This document shows, piece after piece, positions 1-8,143 of a DNA stretch of 27,032 nucleotides. The position numbers were made by a program, and so were the translations under genes. The DNA comes from Bacteroidota bacterium (GTDB lineage Bacteria; Bacteroidota; Bacteroidia; UKL13-3): the NCBI GenBank assembly GCA_010027395.1, contig RGVD01000006.1, positions 1-27,032 of the forward strand. Direction: 5' to 3'. How positions within the stretch are numbered: the stretch's first letter is position 1; the number at the start of each line of letters is the position of its first letter. The notes under the pieces were generated by a model that was not told the origin of the DNA, made no database searches, and was given only the letters and a program-made list of their open reading frames with translations.

Positions 1-394
1 AAAGGTATTTTTTTATGTGAATTAGAGTGTCAATTATTTTTGATTTTTCTATATGCTCTAAAACATGACTCATGGATATAAAATCATATTTAGTATTTGA
101 GTTTTTTGCAAACTCAACAATATCTGAAATTTGTGTTACATCTAATCCTTTATTTTTGCAAGCATTTATAGCCTCATCATTAATATCAATACCTTTTAAG
201 GAAGTATAACCAAGCTGTTTTAATTCTCCTAAAAATTGCCCAAAACCGCATCCAATATCCAATACTTTTGCATTTCTTTTTGAAGGTAAAACATGTTTTA
301 AATACCTTGGAATTTTATATTCACCATAATAAGAAGTATCAACTTCACGGTTACTAAAATAATTTTCTATTTTTATTTGTTCGTTGGTTTCCAT
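1..394 (-). CDS. Class I SAM-dependent methyltransferase, partial (3' end beyond window)
   Basis: The reading frame starts at an ATG at 394 and stays open to the window edge (131 codons seen). The translation begins METNEQIKIENYF and contains the class I methyltransferase motif I, VLDIGCGFGQFL, at about residues 44-55. An acidic residue follows the second strand (GIDIND), and SMSHVLEHI is a typical motif-IV/post-motif segment of UbiG/Methyltransf_11-like enzymes. The start codon lies immediately after the stop of the upstream gene (stop 395-397), so the two are almost certainly co-transcribed and translationally coupled. With a glycosyltransferase and an FkbM-like protein upstream, modification of a surface glycan is the likely role. 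That role is inferred from context, because the substrate cannot be read from the sequence. The C-terminal part lies outside the window. Confidence 0.85.
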   Translation of the reverse strand, partial: METNEQIKIENYFSNREVDTSYYGEYKIPRYLKHVLPSKRNAKVLDIGCGFGQFLGELKQLGYTSLKGIDINDEAINACKNKGLDVTQISDIVEFAKNSNTKYDFISMSHVLEHIEKSKIIDTLIHIKKYL

Positions 395-1318
395 TTATTT
401 CAGATTAAGTTTTTCTAATTGATTGGTCTCTGTATTAAATACCTCTAATGTATTAAAAGTCTTTAGTAAGTCATAATCAGAAATGTAAGTAAATTTTCCA
501 TTCGCATCTTTATTCTGTCTTGCTTTACTGAATCTGTAACCCTCTTCACAACTCAGTTTTTTCAAGTTTATTAACTTGTCATTTCGAACAAAGTATGCAT
601 TGTTTCCGTATGAATTGCTTCCCACAAAACTATATCCTTTTTCATCAGCTAAATTGCAAAGTGCTTTTAATGAAGAACCAAAATAAACACCTGAATAATG
701 CGCATTGTACCTTTCAAAATCTGGTTTATAGGGCACTGTAATAGAACGTTCATCTCCAAATCCACTGTTGTATTCCATAATTACAATAATAGGATTGATA
801 CTATTGATGGCTTTCCATATCCAATAATCATTACCATCAATATCAATATGCAAGATTCCTGGTTCTTTTGGGACATTTTCATTTATAAATGCAGTATTTA
901 TATTTTCGGCAGTAATAAACAAATTACGAGCTTTTAGGTCGTATAACCAATAGTAATAATCGTTTTGAATGAAGTCTATAAATTCTTTTGAACCATCATA
1001 AATTAAACCACTCCAATTATCATTCATCATTAAAAATCTAGTTGTTGATTCAATATAATTTTGAACACCAAACTCAATAAAATATTTATTCGGAATATCA
1101 ATTTGATTAATCAAATATTGAATTATCCCGTCATCGCCAATTTGTGAAAAAACTGAAAATTCAACTTCACTAAAATCCATTACCTTATTGTAATTTGATC
1201 GCATATTGTTAATAATTCCCTTTGCAATAAGTAGTTTTTGCTTTTCAAATTCTACTCTCTGCCAAGTCATATATGCATCCGCACCGGTGATACTTTTTAA
1301 AGTTTTTTTTAGGCTCAT
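395..1318 (-). CDS. FkbM-like methyltransferase-fold protein of a glycan cluster
   Basis: This is a 307-residue cytoplasmic protein without signal peptide or membrane segments. Segments resembling the FkbM/SAM-methyltransferase fold are SQIGDDGIIQYLI (about 58-70), KYFIEFGVQNYIEST (78-92, a diverged motif I) and GILHIDIDGNDYWIWKAI (153-170, the D-G-ND-W signature common in this group). Its start overlaps the end of the upstream glycosyltransferase by 4 bases (ATGA), and its stop abuts the next methyltransferase, so the three form one tight operon. The glycine-rich SAM loop is degenerate (FGVQNYIES), so enzyme activity is less certain than the fold. Proteins of this kind often sit in O-antigen or exopolysaccharide clusters. 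Modification of a sugar or lipid-linked glycan is an inference. Confidence 0.6.
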   Translation of the reverse strand: MSLKKTLKSITGADAYMTWQRVEFEKQKLLIAKGIINNMRSNYNKVMDFSEVEFSVFSQIGDDGIIQYLINQIDIPNKYFIEFGVQNYIESTTRFLMMNDNWSGLIYDGSKEFIDFIQNDYYYWLYDLKARNLFITAENINTAFINENVPKEPGILHIDIDGNDYWIWKAINSINPIIVIMEYNSGFGDERSITVPYKPDFERYNAHYSGVYFGSSLKALCNLADEKGYSFVGSNSYGNNAYFVRNDKLINLKKLSCEEGYRFSKARQNKDANGKFTYISDYDLLKTFNTLEVFNTETNQLEKLNLK

Positions 1319-2220
1319 TTTATAAATAAGTTTTTTAATGTAAGCAACGTTTTGTAATGCCAGTTTTTGATTAAGTATTTATCAATTGTATACTTATCTG
1401 CTTCAATATCTCTTTGAGTAATAGTAGGATAAGTTATTTTGTTAATCATTTCTTTTTTTCTTTCTGATAAGTTATCATTTGTGCTAGTATGGGTTGCATT
1501 AGTATCATAACCAATATTGCTCACCAAATTAGAGTTAGGTATAATACTTAAACCATTATTTGCCCAGCAAGCAAAAGTCCATTGATAATCCCATGTATTT
1601 AGTTTATTACTTTTAATTAAATTAAATACTTGCATCCAGGATTGCTGATGACTGCGCTCTGGATATAAACTTTTTAAATAACCACTATCAATAAACTTAT
1701 CCAAACCATGCATCTCAATATCATATTTTTCCCATGCCCTGCGCCAAGTGGCCCATCCCCATATATGGTATACGTATGAAAAATAATATGAACCATCTCC
1801 TCTTATTTGTCCATCTTGAAAATTACTTCCTCCAATATGCATAATCCTTTTATCATCACGATAGTGATTTAACAAGGTATCGCAAAAATGAAAGAAACTT
1901 TGGTTTGGGAGGCAATCGTCTTCTAAGATGATCCCTTCTTCTACATTTTCAAAAAACCAATTAATGGCACTGCTTACTGCTACTTTACAACCCAAATTCT
2001 CATCGCGAAACAAAGTTTTTAGTTCACATTCCCAATCAATTGAATGTATAATCGTTCTAGTTTGTTGGCAGATTTCATTTTCTCCAGCTTTGTCTTTCCT
2101 TGGTCCGTCTGCCGCAACAAACAATTTTGTTGGCTTTGCCTGTCTAATAGCCTCAAATACCTGTTTGGTCTTGTCAGGGCGATTGAAAATCAGAAATAAA
2201 ACAGGGCTTTGGACAGGCAT
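1315..2220 (-). CDS. GT2-like glycosyltransferase (often named HlpA-like)
   Basis: This 301-residue protein begins MPVQSPVLFLIFNRPDKT, the start typical of the nucleotide-diphospho-sugar transferases that databases often call hemolytic protein HlpA-like. It has the GT-A features expected: an N-terminal strand with FNRPD, AADGPR at about 37-42 and an acidic EDDCLPNQSFF at about 100-110, equivalent to the DxD metal/nucleotide site. A W-rich acceptor region, YHIWGWATWRRAWEKYD, follows at about 131-147. No membrane segment is apparent, so it probably acts on the cytoplasmic face of the membrane. It is the first visible gene of a three-gene minus-strand operon with two methyltransferase-type proteins. 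Donor and acceptor sugars are unknown. The hemolysin wording in databases is probably historical and should not be read as toxin function. Confidence 0.75.
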   Translation of the reverse strand: MPVQSPVLFLIFNRPDKTKQVFEAIRQAKPTKLFVAADGPRKDKAGENEICQQTRTIIHSIDWECELKTLFRDENLGCKVAVSSAINWFFENVEEGIILEDDCLPNQSFFHFCDTLLNHYRDDKRIMHIGGSNFQDGQIRGDGSYYFSYVYHIWGWATWRRAWEKYDIEMHGLDKFIDSGYLKSLYPERSHQQSWMQVFNLIKSNKLNTWDYQWTFACWANNGLSIIPNSNLVSNIGYDTNATHTSTNDNLSERKKEMINKITYPTITQRDIEADKYTIDKYLIKNWHYKTLLTLKNLFIK

Positions 2221-2361
2221 ATAGCTGCAATTTTAATTAAAAATTACGCAATTACATAGTTGTTAGTTGATTATTGATAGTATCTAGCTTGGGCCAATCA
2301 AATTTTATTGGAACTAAATTATCAGAATATCTTTTATTTGCCTTGTTTAGTAACCAATCAT

Positions 2362-3381
2362 ATGAATCCAATATTAGTTGAAGTTTATCGTAATAAAGTG
2401 CTTGAGAGTTTTCATCGTGGTGTTATTTGCATAGTTGATAGGGAAGGTAAGGTCATTTATTCCGAAGGTGATGTTCAACAAATTTGCTACCCTAGGAGCG
2501 CTATGAAACTAATTCAGGTTATGCCTCTGTTGGAGCTAGGTGGCATTGAAAGGTTTGGATTTACCCTTGAGGAGATTGCAGTAATGTGTGGTTCTCATAA
2601 TGCTGAGCCAGAACATCTAAGGGTGGTTAACTCCATCTTGCAAAAGATTGGTTTAGATAAGGAAAACCTAAAATGTGGCTCTCAATATCCTACATCAAAA
2701 AAAGATGCAGATGAACTTATCCGAAAAAGTGAAAAGCCTCATCATATCCATAACAATTGCAGCGGCAAACATGCAGGAATGTTGGCCTTGTGCAAACTAC
2801 TAAATGTTGAGATTGATGATTATTTGAATCCTAGCCACCCTATTCAAACCCTCATTTTACAGTATGTCGAAGAGATGTATGAATATCCAAAGGACAAGAT
2901 GGTGACAGCTTTGGATGGATGTTCAGCACCTATTTATTCGATTCCGATATACAACCAAGCCTTGGCTTTTAAAAACTTAACAGCAACAGCTTTCTACACC
3001 CAAGAAAGAAAATTAGCTTGTAAAACAATTGTAGAGGCGATGTCAACCTATCCATTTATGGTGGCTGGTAGTAAGCGTTATTGTAGTGATATGATGAAGA
3101 TTTGTGGTTCTAGAATTATTGGTAAAACGGGAGCTGAAGGTGTTTTTTGCATGAGTCTTTTACAAGAGCAAATGGGAGTTTGTATCAAAATTGATGATGG
3201 GAAAATGTTACCTCAATACAATGTTGCTCAAGCATTGGTTGAAGCTACTGGTATTTTTGATAAGGAAATTTTGTTACCATTGCAGAGTTACAAACAATCC
3301 GATTTGAACAATTTTAATAAACGTACTACAGGAGAGATAAAAGTTAGAGATGGGTTATTTGAAGGCCTTACATTGAAATAG
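2362..3381 (+). CDS. ansA: L-asparaginase, AnsA/Rhizobium etli type II family
   Basis: This enzyme hydrolyses L-asparagine to aspartate and ammonia. The 339-residue protein, counted from MNPILVEVYRN, matches the zinc-dependent asparaginase family typified by the inducible R. etli enzyme, not the bacterial type I/II family. Diagnostic residues are visible: PRSAMK (Ser46, Lys49), CGSHNAEPEH (Ser78), NNCSGKHAGM (Cys133, Lys136), DGCSAP (Cys187) and GKTGAEG (Lys255). These correspond to the catalytic Ser-Lys pairs and the Cys/Lys/Cys zinc site as I recall them for R. etli. I chose the ATG at 2362 because family members start at this conserved NPxLVEV strand. An in-frame TTG at 2308 is better read as a -33 promoter element, with TATCTTTT or TTTATTTG just downstream. 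No signal peptide, so cytoplasmic. It converges with the MazG-like gene. Confidence 0.85.
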   Translation: MNPILVEVYRNKVLESFHRGVICIVDREGKVIYSEGDVQQICYPRSAMKLIQVMPLLELGGIERFGFTLEEIAVMCGSHNAEPEHLRVVNSILQKIGLDKENLKCGSQYPTSKKDADELIRKSEKPHHIHNNCSGKHAGMLALCKLLNVEIDDYLNPSHPIQTLILQYVEEMYEYPKDKMVTALDGCSAPIYSIPIYNQALAFKNLTATAFYTQERKLACKTIVEAMSTYPFMVAGSKRYCSDMMKICGSRIIGKTGAEGVFCMSLLQEQMGVCIKIDDGKMLPQYNVAQALVEATGIFDKEILLPLQSYKQSDLNNFNKRTTGEIKVRDGLFEGLTLK

Positions 3382-3403
3382 ATTTTTTCAAGTCTTAATG
3401 GTA

Positions 3404-3772
3404 TCAATACTTTTTACCATGCATTTTGGGTCTGTTTGCATTGTAGCGAAGCTTGGCCTCAATATGACTTTCAAGGTCAATACCTAAACCAGCAGACATA
3501 TCAAATAATCGAATAACAGCATCGGCAATTTCGTCTTCAAAAGTGTCTTTTACATGTTTGCTAAAAGCATCGTTAAAGTCTTCCTCATTTGCCAATGCTG
3601 CTAAATCTTTAGGGTTATTTAATGAATAACGATTTTTACGATCCGCCTCAAGTGCTTCAGCTAATTCACTTACAACTAGCATTAGCAATTCACCTTTGTT
3701 TCTTGGGTTTTCCCAAAATCCTTTTTCTACATTCATGCTATGTATATTTTTGGCGGTCTCGTTAATATTCAT
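3404..3772 (-). CDS. MazG-like nucleotide pyrophosphohydrolase
   Basis: This small all-alpha protein of 122 residues has the MazG/dUTPase-superfamily metal site: E36-x-x-E39 in VVSELAEALEADRK and E81-x-x-D84 in FEDEIADAVIRLFD. The family hydrolyses (d)NTPs to the monophosphate and pyrophosphate with Mg2+, usually as nucleotide-pool sanitation. The exact substrate cannot be predicted. A stretch at about 53-75 (NPKDLAALANEEDFNDAFSK) between the two motifs is the variable specificity region. The gene starts 15 bases after the superoxide dismutase stop on the same strand, so the two are probably one transcript. That is suggestive of a joint role in handling oxidised nucleotides, but this link is inferred only from the spacing. 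Confidence 0.8.
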   Translation of the reverse strand: MNINETAKNIHSMNVEKGFWENPRNKGELLMLVVSELAEALEADRKNRYSLNNPKDLAALANEEDFNDAFSKHVKDTFEDEIADAVIRLFDMSAGLGIDLESHIEAKLRYNANRPKMHGKKY

Positions 3773-3787
3773 GCTAAGTTAATTTAT

Positions 3788-4525
3788 TTATCCTCCAAAC
3801 ATATTTTTTTCAGCTTGTTCCCAATTAAGAATATTCCAAAAATTCTTTACATAATCCGTTCTTTTGTTTTGGTGTTTTAGGTAGTATGCGTGTTCCCATA
3901 CATCCAAGGCAATTACCGGTTTTCCTTGTTTTTCTACAATGTCCATTAGTGGATTGTCTTGATTGGGTGTGGTACTTATAGTTAATGCTCCAGAGTTGTT
4001 AATTACCCAAACCCAACCTGAGCCAAATAGTCCTGTCCCTGCCTTTTCAAACTCTGCCTTAAAATTATCTAAGCTACCAAAAGAGGTTTGAATTACACCT
4101 ATCATAATGGCTGATGGTGCGGTACCTTTCTTCAAATTTTTCCAAAAAAAACTATGATTCCAATGTCCACCACCATGATTGCGTATGGCTGTTCTCACGC
4201 TTTCTGGCAAAGATTTTATAGACTTTAGCATTGGGTCGAGTTGCATTTTCTTTAAACTAGGCTCTTTTTCCAATGCTTCATTTAGTTTATTTACATAAGT
4301 CTGGTGATGCTTGCTAAAATGTATTTCCATTGTTTTAGCATCAATAAATGGTTCTAATGCATCGTATGCATAATCTAGTTTTGGTAGTTCATAAACACCC
4401 GGCACTGCTTCTACAGGTGCAGATAGTTCATCTTCCATAAAATTTTTAGCAATGCCTGAAGTGGCAAAAGAGCCTAGGCCTAATAAGGCAGATATTCTTA
4501 AAAAATTTCTTCTATTATTTTCCAT
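3788..4525 (-). CDS. sodA: Superoxide dismutase, Mn-type, with Tat signal peptide
   Basis: This enzyme converts superoxide to hydrogen peroxide and oxygen. From the ATG at 4525 it is 245 residues. The start MENNRRNFLRISALLGLGSFATSGIA carries a twin-arginine motif (RRNFLR) and a short hydrophobic stretch without a lipobox cysteine, so folded export by Tat is predicted. The metal ligands are His69 (EIHFSKHH), His124 (HWNHSFFW), Asp208 and His212 (DVWEHAYY). Gly120 in GGHWNH and Gln189 in PNQDNPL match the Mn-type second-sphere pattern rather than the Fe-type one. A cambialistic enzyme is not excluded. An upstream in-frame ATG (4579) is rejected because a good promoter lies between it and 4525. 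The MazG-like gene follows at 15 bases. Confidence 0.9.
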   Translation of the reverse strand: MENNRRNFLRISALLGLGSFATSGIAKNFMEDELSAPVEAVPGVYELPKLDYAYDALEPFIDAKTMEIHFSKHHQTYVNKLNEALEKEPSLKKMQLDPMLKSIKSLPESVRTAIRNHGGGHWNHSFFWKNLKKGTAPSAIMIGVIQTSFGSLDNFKAEFEKAGTGLFGSGWVWVINNSGALTISTTPNQDNPLMDIVEKQGKPVIALDVWEHAYYLKHQNKRTDYVKNFWNILNWEQAEKNMFGG

Positions 4526-4546
4526 GATTTTGTGTTTAAACGCTAT

Positions 4547-4579
4547 CAAAGCTATGCAATAATTCATAAAAAAACGCAA
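4547..4579 (-). promoter_or_regulatory. Putative promoter of the sodA-mazG pair
   Basis: Read on the minus strand, TTG (4579-4577) is followed after 22 bases by TAGCTTTG (4554-4547), a full match to the Bacteroidota TAnnTTTG -7 element. Transcription would begin near 4540, about 15 bases before the chosen ATG. The -33 element lies inside the 3' arm region of the serA terminator hairpin, so the two signals share bases. Confidence 0.55.
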
Positions 4580-4598
4580 ACTTTTTGGGTTTGCGTTT
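4565..4598 (-). terminator. Intrinsic terminator of serA
   Basis: A perfect 10-bp stem, AAACGCAAAC (4572-4581) with GTTTGCGTTT (4589-4598) and a 7-base loop, starts 7 bases after the serA stop codon. On the minus strand it is followed directly by a run of T (plus-strand A run from about 4568). This is a canonical rho-independent terminator for the serine operon. Confidence 0.85.
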
Positions 4599-4604
4599 CT
4601 TAGA

Positions 4605-5570
4605 TTATTTTTTGAAAAACTCTATTACTTTTTCGGCCATTTCTAAGCCTATTCTGTTTTGGGCTTCCTTGGTACTTCCACCTACGTGTGGGCTTAACGA
4701 TACATGTGGGTGTGCTAGAATATCCATGTTAACTGGTGGTTCTTTTTCAAATACATCCAATCCAGCAAATGCTACTTGACCAGAGTTAAGTGCAGCTAAT
4801 AAATCTGATTCGCTTATTACTCCACCTCTAGAGCAATTTATTAAACCTACACCACGCTTCATCTTAGCCATTTTAGCAGAGTCTACAATTGCTTTATCAC
4901 CTTCATTAAAAGGTACATGGAATGTTATAAAATCACTATGCATCACAACCGATTCTTCGCTAACTGTATTGATGCTTACCTTGATACGTGAGTTTTGACC
5001 TAATGCGGGTAAGTCAAGACTCAAATCAATGGTGCTAACAAATGGATCGAAGGCAAGCACTTTCATGCCTAATCCAATGGCTATCTTGGCTACTTCTTGT
5101 CCTATTCTTCCAAAACCATAGATACCCATTGTTTTGCCTTTTAATTCAATACCTTCAGAGGCAATTTTTTTCAAGTTGCCAAATTCTGTATTGCCTTTTT
5201 CTGGCATCACACGATTGGTAATTTGTATAAAACGAGCACCCGTAAAAATATGAGTAAATACCAATTCTGCCACCGAAATACTTGAAGATGCAGGTGTGTT
5301 TACTACTTTAATTCCCTTGTGCTTGGCATATTCCACATCAATATTGTCCATACCCACACCACCTCTACCTATCAGTTTTAAATTAGGGCAAGCATCTATC
5401 AAATCCTTACGGACTTTGGTTGCACTACGCACCAATATGGCATCAAAGTTTTTTAGTTCAGTAGCCAAATTTTCTTGTGCTACTTTTTGAGTTACCACCT
5501 CAAATCCCGCTACTTCTAAAATTGATTTTCCGTTGGCATCAATGCCGTCATTTGCTAATATTTTTGTCAT
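4605..5570 (-). CDS. serA: D-3-phosphoglycerate dehydrogenase, short form without ACT domain
   Basis: This enzyme oxidises 3-phosphoglycerate to 3-phosphohydroxypyruvate with NAD+, the first step of serine synthesis. The 321 residues cover both domains of the D-2-hydroxyacid dehydrogenase fold. The NAD site is GIYGFGRIGQEVAK at about 149-162. The catalytic Arg lies in INCSRGGVISE, the Glu in DVFEKEPP, and the His in LSPHVGGSTKEAQ near the C-terminus. There is no C-terminal ACT or ASB domain, so the serine feedback seen in the E. coli enzyme is not expected from this sequence. It lies 85 bases downstream of serC on the same strand and ends at a strong hairpin terminator, so serC-serA is probably one operon. 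Confidence 0.9.
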   Translation of the reverse strand: MTKILANDGIDANGKSILEVAGFEVVTQKVAQENLATELKNFDAILVRSATKVRKDLIDACPNLKLIGRGGVGMDNIDVEYAKHKGIKVVNTPASSSISVAELVFTHIFTGARFIQITNRVMPEKGNTEFGNLKKIASEGIELKGKTMGIYGFGRIGQEVAKIAIGLGMKVLAFDPFVSTIDLSLDLPALGQNSRIKVSINTVSEESVVMHSDFITFHVPFNEGDKAIVDSAKMAKMKRGVGLINCSRGGVISESDLLAALNSGQVAFAGLDVFEKEPPVNMDILAHPHVSLSPHVGGSTKEAQNRIGLEMAEKVIEFFKK

Positions 5571-5655
5571 TTCTTTTCTATTAAATAATTATAGGGTTGA
5601 AGGCTTAGATGATTTAACTTTTATTTATTCAACACTCATAATTTATCATTTAAAA

Positions 5656-6732
5656 TTATTTTTTACTTTCTTCAAATTCTTTCATGGTACCTACCAAAGC
5701 TTGAACACTTTCTAGTTCCAAAGCGTTGTAAAGACTTGCCCTTAATCCACCTACAGAGCGATGACCTTTCAATCCACTTAAATTTCGTTCCTTACATAGT
5801 TTTAAAAACTCATCCTCCATTGATATGTCGTTTAACACAAAGTTCACATTCATTCTACTTCTATCTTCGGTAGCCACAGTTCCTACAAACAACGAGTTTC
5901 TATCAATTTCAGCATACAATAAATCTGCCTTTTCTTTATTACGAACTTCCATGGCTTCAAGTCCCATACCTTTAATCCAACGCAAAGTATGCATACAAAC
6001 AAAAATCGCAAATACGCTAGGTGTGTTATACATACTTCCATTGTCAATATGTATTTTATAGTCAAGCATAGTAGGAATCTTTCTTGTGGTTCGTTTTTCC
6101 AAGAAAGATTTTTTAATAATAACTAAGGTTGTTCCTGCAGGTCCCATATTTTTTTGAGCACCTGCATAAATCATATCAAATTTAGTTGCATCAAAAGGGC
6201 GACTAAAAATATCTGAACTCATATCGCATACCAAAGGAACACCATTGGTTTCAGGAAAATCAAACATTTCGGTTCCATATATAGTGTTGTTGCTTGTGCA
6301 ATGAAAATATTTTGCATCAGATGGAATCGTATAGTCTTTCGGTAAATAAGAGAAATTCTTGTCTTCACTAGAAGCTAATACATTTACATTGCCAAACATT
6401 TTTGCTTCTTTAATAGCTCTTCCAGCCCATACACCTGAATTTATATAAGCAGCCGTTTCGTTTTCACCCAAAAAATTCATAGGTAACATATCAAATTGAA
6501 GGCTTGCACCACCTTGCAAAAATATTACTGCATAATCGTCATTTAATCCAAGGATATCTTTCACCAATTGGCATGCTTCATCCACGACAGCTTCGTATTC
6601 TTTACTGCGGTGACTAACTTCAATTAAGGATAATCCTGTGCCAGCAAAGTTTTGCAATGCCTCAACACTTGCATCAATAGCGGCCTTAGGTAATATGGCC
6701 GGTCCAGCTGAAAAATTATGAATTTTGCTCAT
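5656..6732 (-). CDS. serC: Phosphoserine aminotransferase
   Basis: This PLP enzyme of aminotransferase class V transfers the amino group of glutamate to 3-phosphohydroxypyruvate, giving phosphoserine. It also serves pyridoxine synthesis in some bacteria. The 358-residue length is normal. Visible signatures are the N-terminal HNFSAGPAILP (5-15), FLQGGASLQFDMLP (71-84), CDMSSDIFSRP with the PLP-ring Asp (169-179) and the PLP lysine K194 in IYAGAQKNMGPAG. Near the C-terminus is GLKGHRSVGGLRASLYNA, the substrate-phosphate region. It is the first gene of the serC-serA pair and has its own promoter upstream (6755-6785). The intervening 85 bases contain no clear terminator. Confidence 0.93.
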   Translation of the reverse strand: MSKIHNFSAGPAILPKAAIDASVEALQNFAGTGLSLIEVSHRSKEYEAVVDEACQLVKDILGLNDDYAVIFLQGGASLQFDMLPMNFLGENETAAYINSGVWAGRAIKEAKMFGNVNVLASSEDKNFSYLPKDYTIPSDAKYFHCTSNNTIYGTEMFDFPETNGVPLVCDMSSDIFSRPFDATKFDMIYAGAQKNMGPAGTTLVIIKKSFLEKRTTRKIPTMLDYKIHIDNGSMYNTPSVFAIFVCMHTLRWIKGMGLEAMEVRNKEKADLLYAEIDRNSLFVGTVATEDRSRMNVNFVLNDISMEDEFLKLCKERNLSGLKGHRSVGGLRASLYNALELESVQALVGTMKEFEESKK

Positions 6733-6754
6733 GGTGTATAATTTAAATGAGCAT

Positions 6755-6785
6755 CAAAGTAATAGTCGTGTAGGCTAATAACCAA
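6755..6785 (-). promoter_or_regulatory. Putative serC promoter
   Basis: On the minus strand TTG (6785-6783) is followed after 21 bases by TACTTTG (6761-6755), close to the TAnnTTTG element. The predicted start of transcription is about 15 bases before the serC ATG, the same geometry as at sodA and fic. Confidence 0.45.
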
Positions 6786-6868
6786 AATTTGTGTAATAAA
6801 TTTGTCCATAATCTAATTCACATTCCTTAACAGTATATTTTTTGCGTTATTTGCATAAAATTCAATTC

Positions 6869-7483
6869 ATGAAAAATTTATTTCTATTATTGATAATCGT
6901 CTTTTCTTTGCCTTGTTATGCCCAAAGAAAAGCGAAACAGCTTGATGAGCAACAGTCTGATGAGCAAGCGAAAATTGAGCAATACGAAGGGACTAAGAAA
7001 TCTTCATTTGCAGACAAATTATACTATGGTGGTAATTTTGGATTGGCTTTTTCAACTAATAATTCTTATTTTCTTCTTCAACCAATCGTAGGGTATAAAT
7101 TAACAGAAAAATTTTCGGTGGGTGTTGACCCCTTATTTGTGTATTCATCTATAACAGCAACTAACCCTTTCAATGCATCTACCAAAAAGTTTTCTACTAC
7201 TGTAATTGGTCCTGGTTTATTTGTAAAATATAATTTAATTGAAAATATTTTTGGATATGGCGAATACCAAGGTATTAGTTTTTCAGCACCGGTCTATGAT
7301 GTATACAAAGCTGATTTTGTAAACAAAGATTTTTGGAATAACAATTTATATTTAGGTGGCGGATATTCTTCTAATGGATCTGGTAGTGGAACATATGTGA
7401 TGGTACTTTACAATGTCTTGTATGATGTAAATAATACTTTTTACGGTCGGCCTTATGATATCAGAATAGGTTTTTTATTCTAA
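6869..7483 (+). CDS. Small outer-membrane beta-barrel-like protein, function unknown
   Basis: From the ATG at 6869 the product is 204 residues. It starts with a clear Sec signal peptide, MKNLFLLLIIVFSLPCYAQ, with probable cleavage after the AQ pair. A charged, Gln/Glu-rich linker (RKAKQLDEQQSDEQAKIEQYEG) of about 25 residues follows. The remainder alternates polar and aromatic residues with many Gly, Tyr, Phe and Asn and ends in phenylalanine (IRIGFLF), as outer-membrane barrels do. Predicted strands include YYGGNFGLAF, LLQPIVGYKLT, FSVGVDPLFVY and NLYLGGGYSS, suggesting about 8 strands. No specific family can be named. Its stop overlaps the stop of the convergent rhomboid gene by three to four bases (7480-7483). 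Confidence 0.7.
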   Translation: MKNLFLLLIIVFSLPCYAQRKAKQLDEQQSDEQAKIEQYEGTKKSSFADKLYYGGNFGLAFSTNNSYFLLQPIVGYKLTEKFSVGVDPLFVYSSITATNPFNASTKKFSTTVIGPGLFVKYNLIENIFGYGEYQGISFSAPVYDVYKADFVNKDFWNNNLYLGGGYSSNGSGSGTYVMVLYNVLYDVNNTFYGRPYDIRIGFLF

Positions 7484-8091
7484 AAATGAATGCCCAATTG
7501 GTCTAAAAATATCAAAACTACTTTTGGTTTGAGAACGATAGTAAATGCAATTCCATATACTGCTCCCCAAAAATGAGCATCATGATTAACATTGTCTACT
7601 TGCTTTTTGTCCATATAATAGGAGTAAAACAAGTATAATGCTCCAGCCAATATACCTGGAATCGGAATGAAGTAAAGATATATTTTTGCAAATGGTTGAA
7701 ATAATATGGAAGCAAATAAAATTGCCGAAGTAGCACCTGAAGCCCCTAAAGAATTATAACCCGAATGATTCTGGTATTTGTAATACGTGGGCAAATTAGC
7801 TGCAAAAATGGAAGAGATGTAAAGCATCAAAAAAGTGATCATAGCAATCTCGCCAAAAATCTGTTGGTAATAGTACTCTACAATATTGCCAAAGCTATAA
7901 AGCACAAACATATTCACGAAAAGATGCATCCAATCTGCATGAATAAACCCTGATGAAACCAGGCGATACCATTCCTTAGTGTTTTTTGTTTGGTAAGGAT
8001 TTAAAATAAATTTATACAATGCATCGGGATTGTAAAATGAAAAAATACTCAATGCTGATGTGAAAATTATTAAAATTAAAGTAATACTCAT
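7480..8091 (-). CDS. Rhomboid family intramembrane serine protease
   Basis: This is a membrane protease that cleaves transmembrane helices. From the ATG at 8091 the product is 203 residues, MSITLILIIFTSALSIFSFY, about six membrane segments. Rhomboid signatures are SGFIHADWMHLFVNM (47-61, the HxxxxHLxxN loop), the catalytic Ser118 in LGASGATSA and the catalytic His173 in NHDAHFWGAVYG. The frame is open upstream to 8250, and another ATG exists at 8136. The 8091 start is preferred because it begins directly at the first membrane helix and leaves a normal promoter gap to the divergent phosphodiesterase gene at 8144. The physiological substrate is unknown. Confidence 0.85.
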   Translation of the reverse strand: MSITLILIIFTSALSIFSFYNPDALYKFILNPYQTKNTKEWYRLVSSGFIHADWMHLFVNMFVLYSFGNIVEYYYQQIFGEIAMITFLMLYISSIFAANLPTYYKYQNHSGYNSLGASGATSAILFASILFQPFAKIYLYFIPIPGILAGALYLFYSYYMDKKQVDNVNHDAHFWGAVYGIAFTIVLKPKVVLIFLDQLGIHF

Positions 8092-8143
8092 TTGAAGATT
8101 GAAAATAATATGCAATGTTGCAACTTTATAAGACATTATCAAA

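Noticed and set aside
1315..2220. Hemolysin function for the HlpA-like protein
   Set aside because: The sequence shows a glycosyltransferase fold and neighbours are glycan genes. Nothing indicates a toxin.
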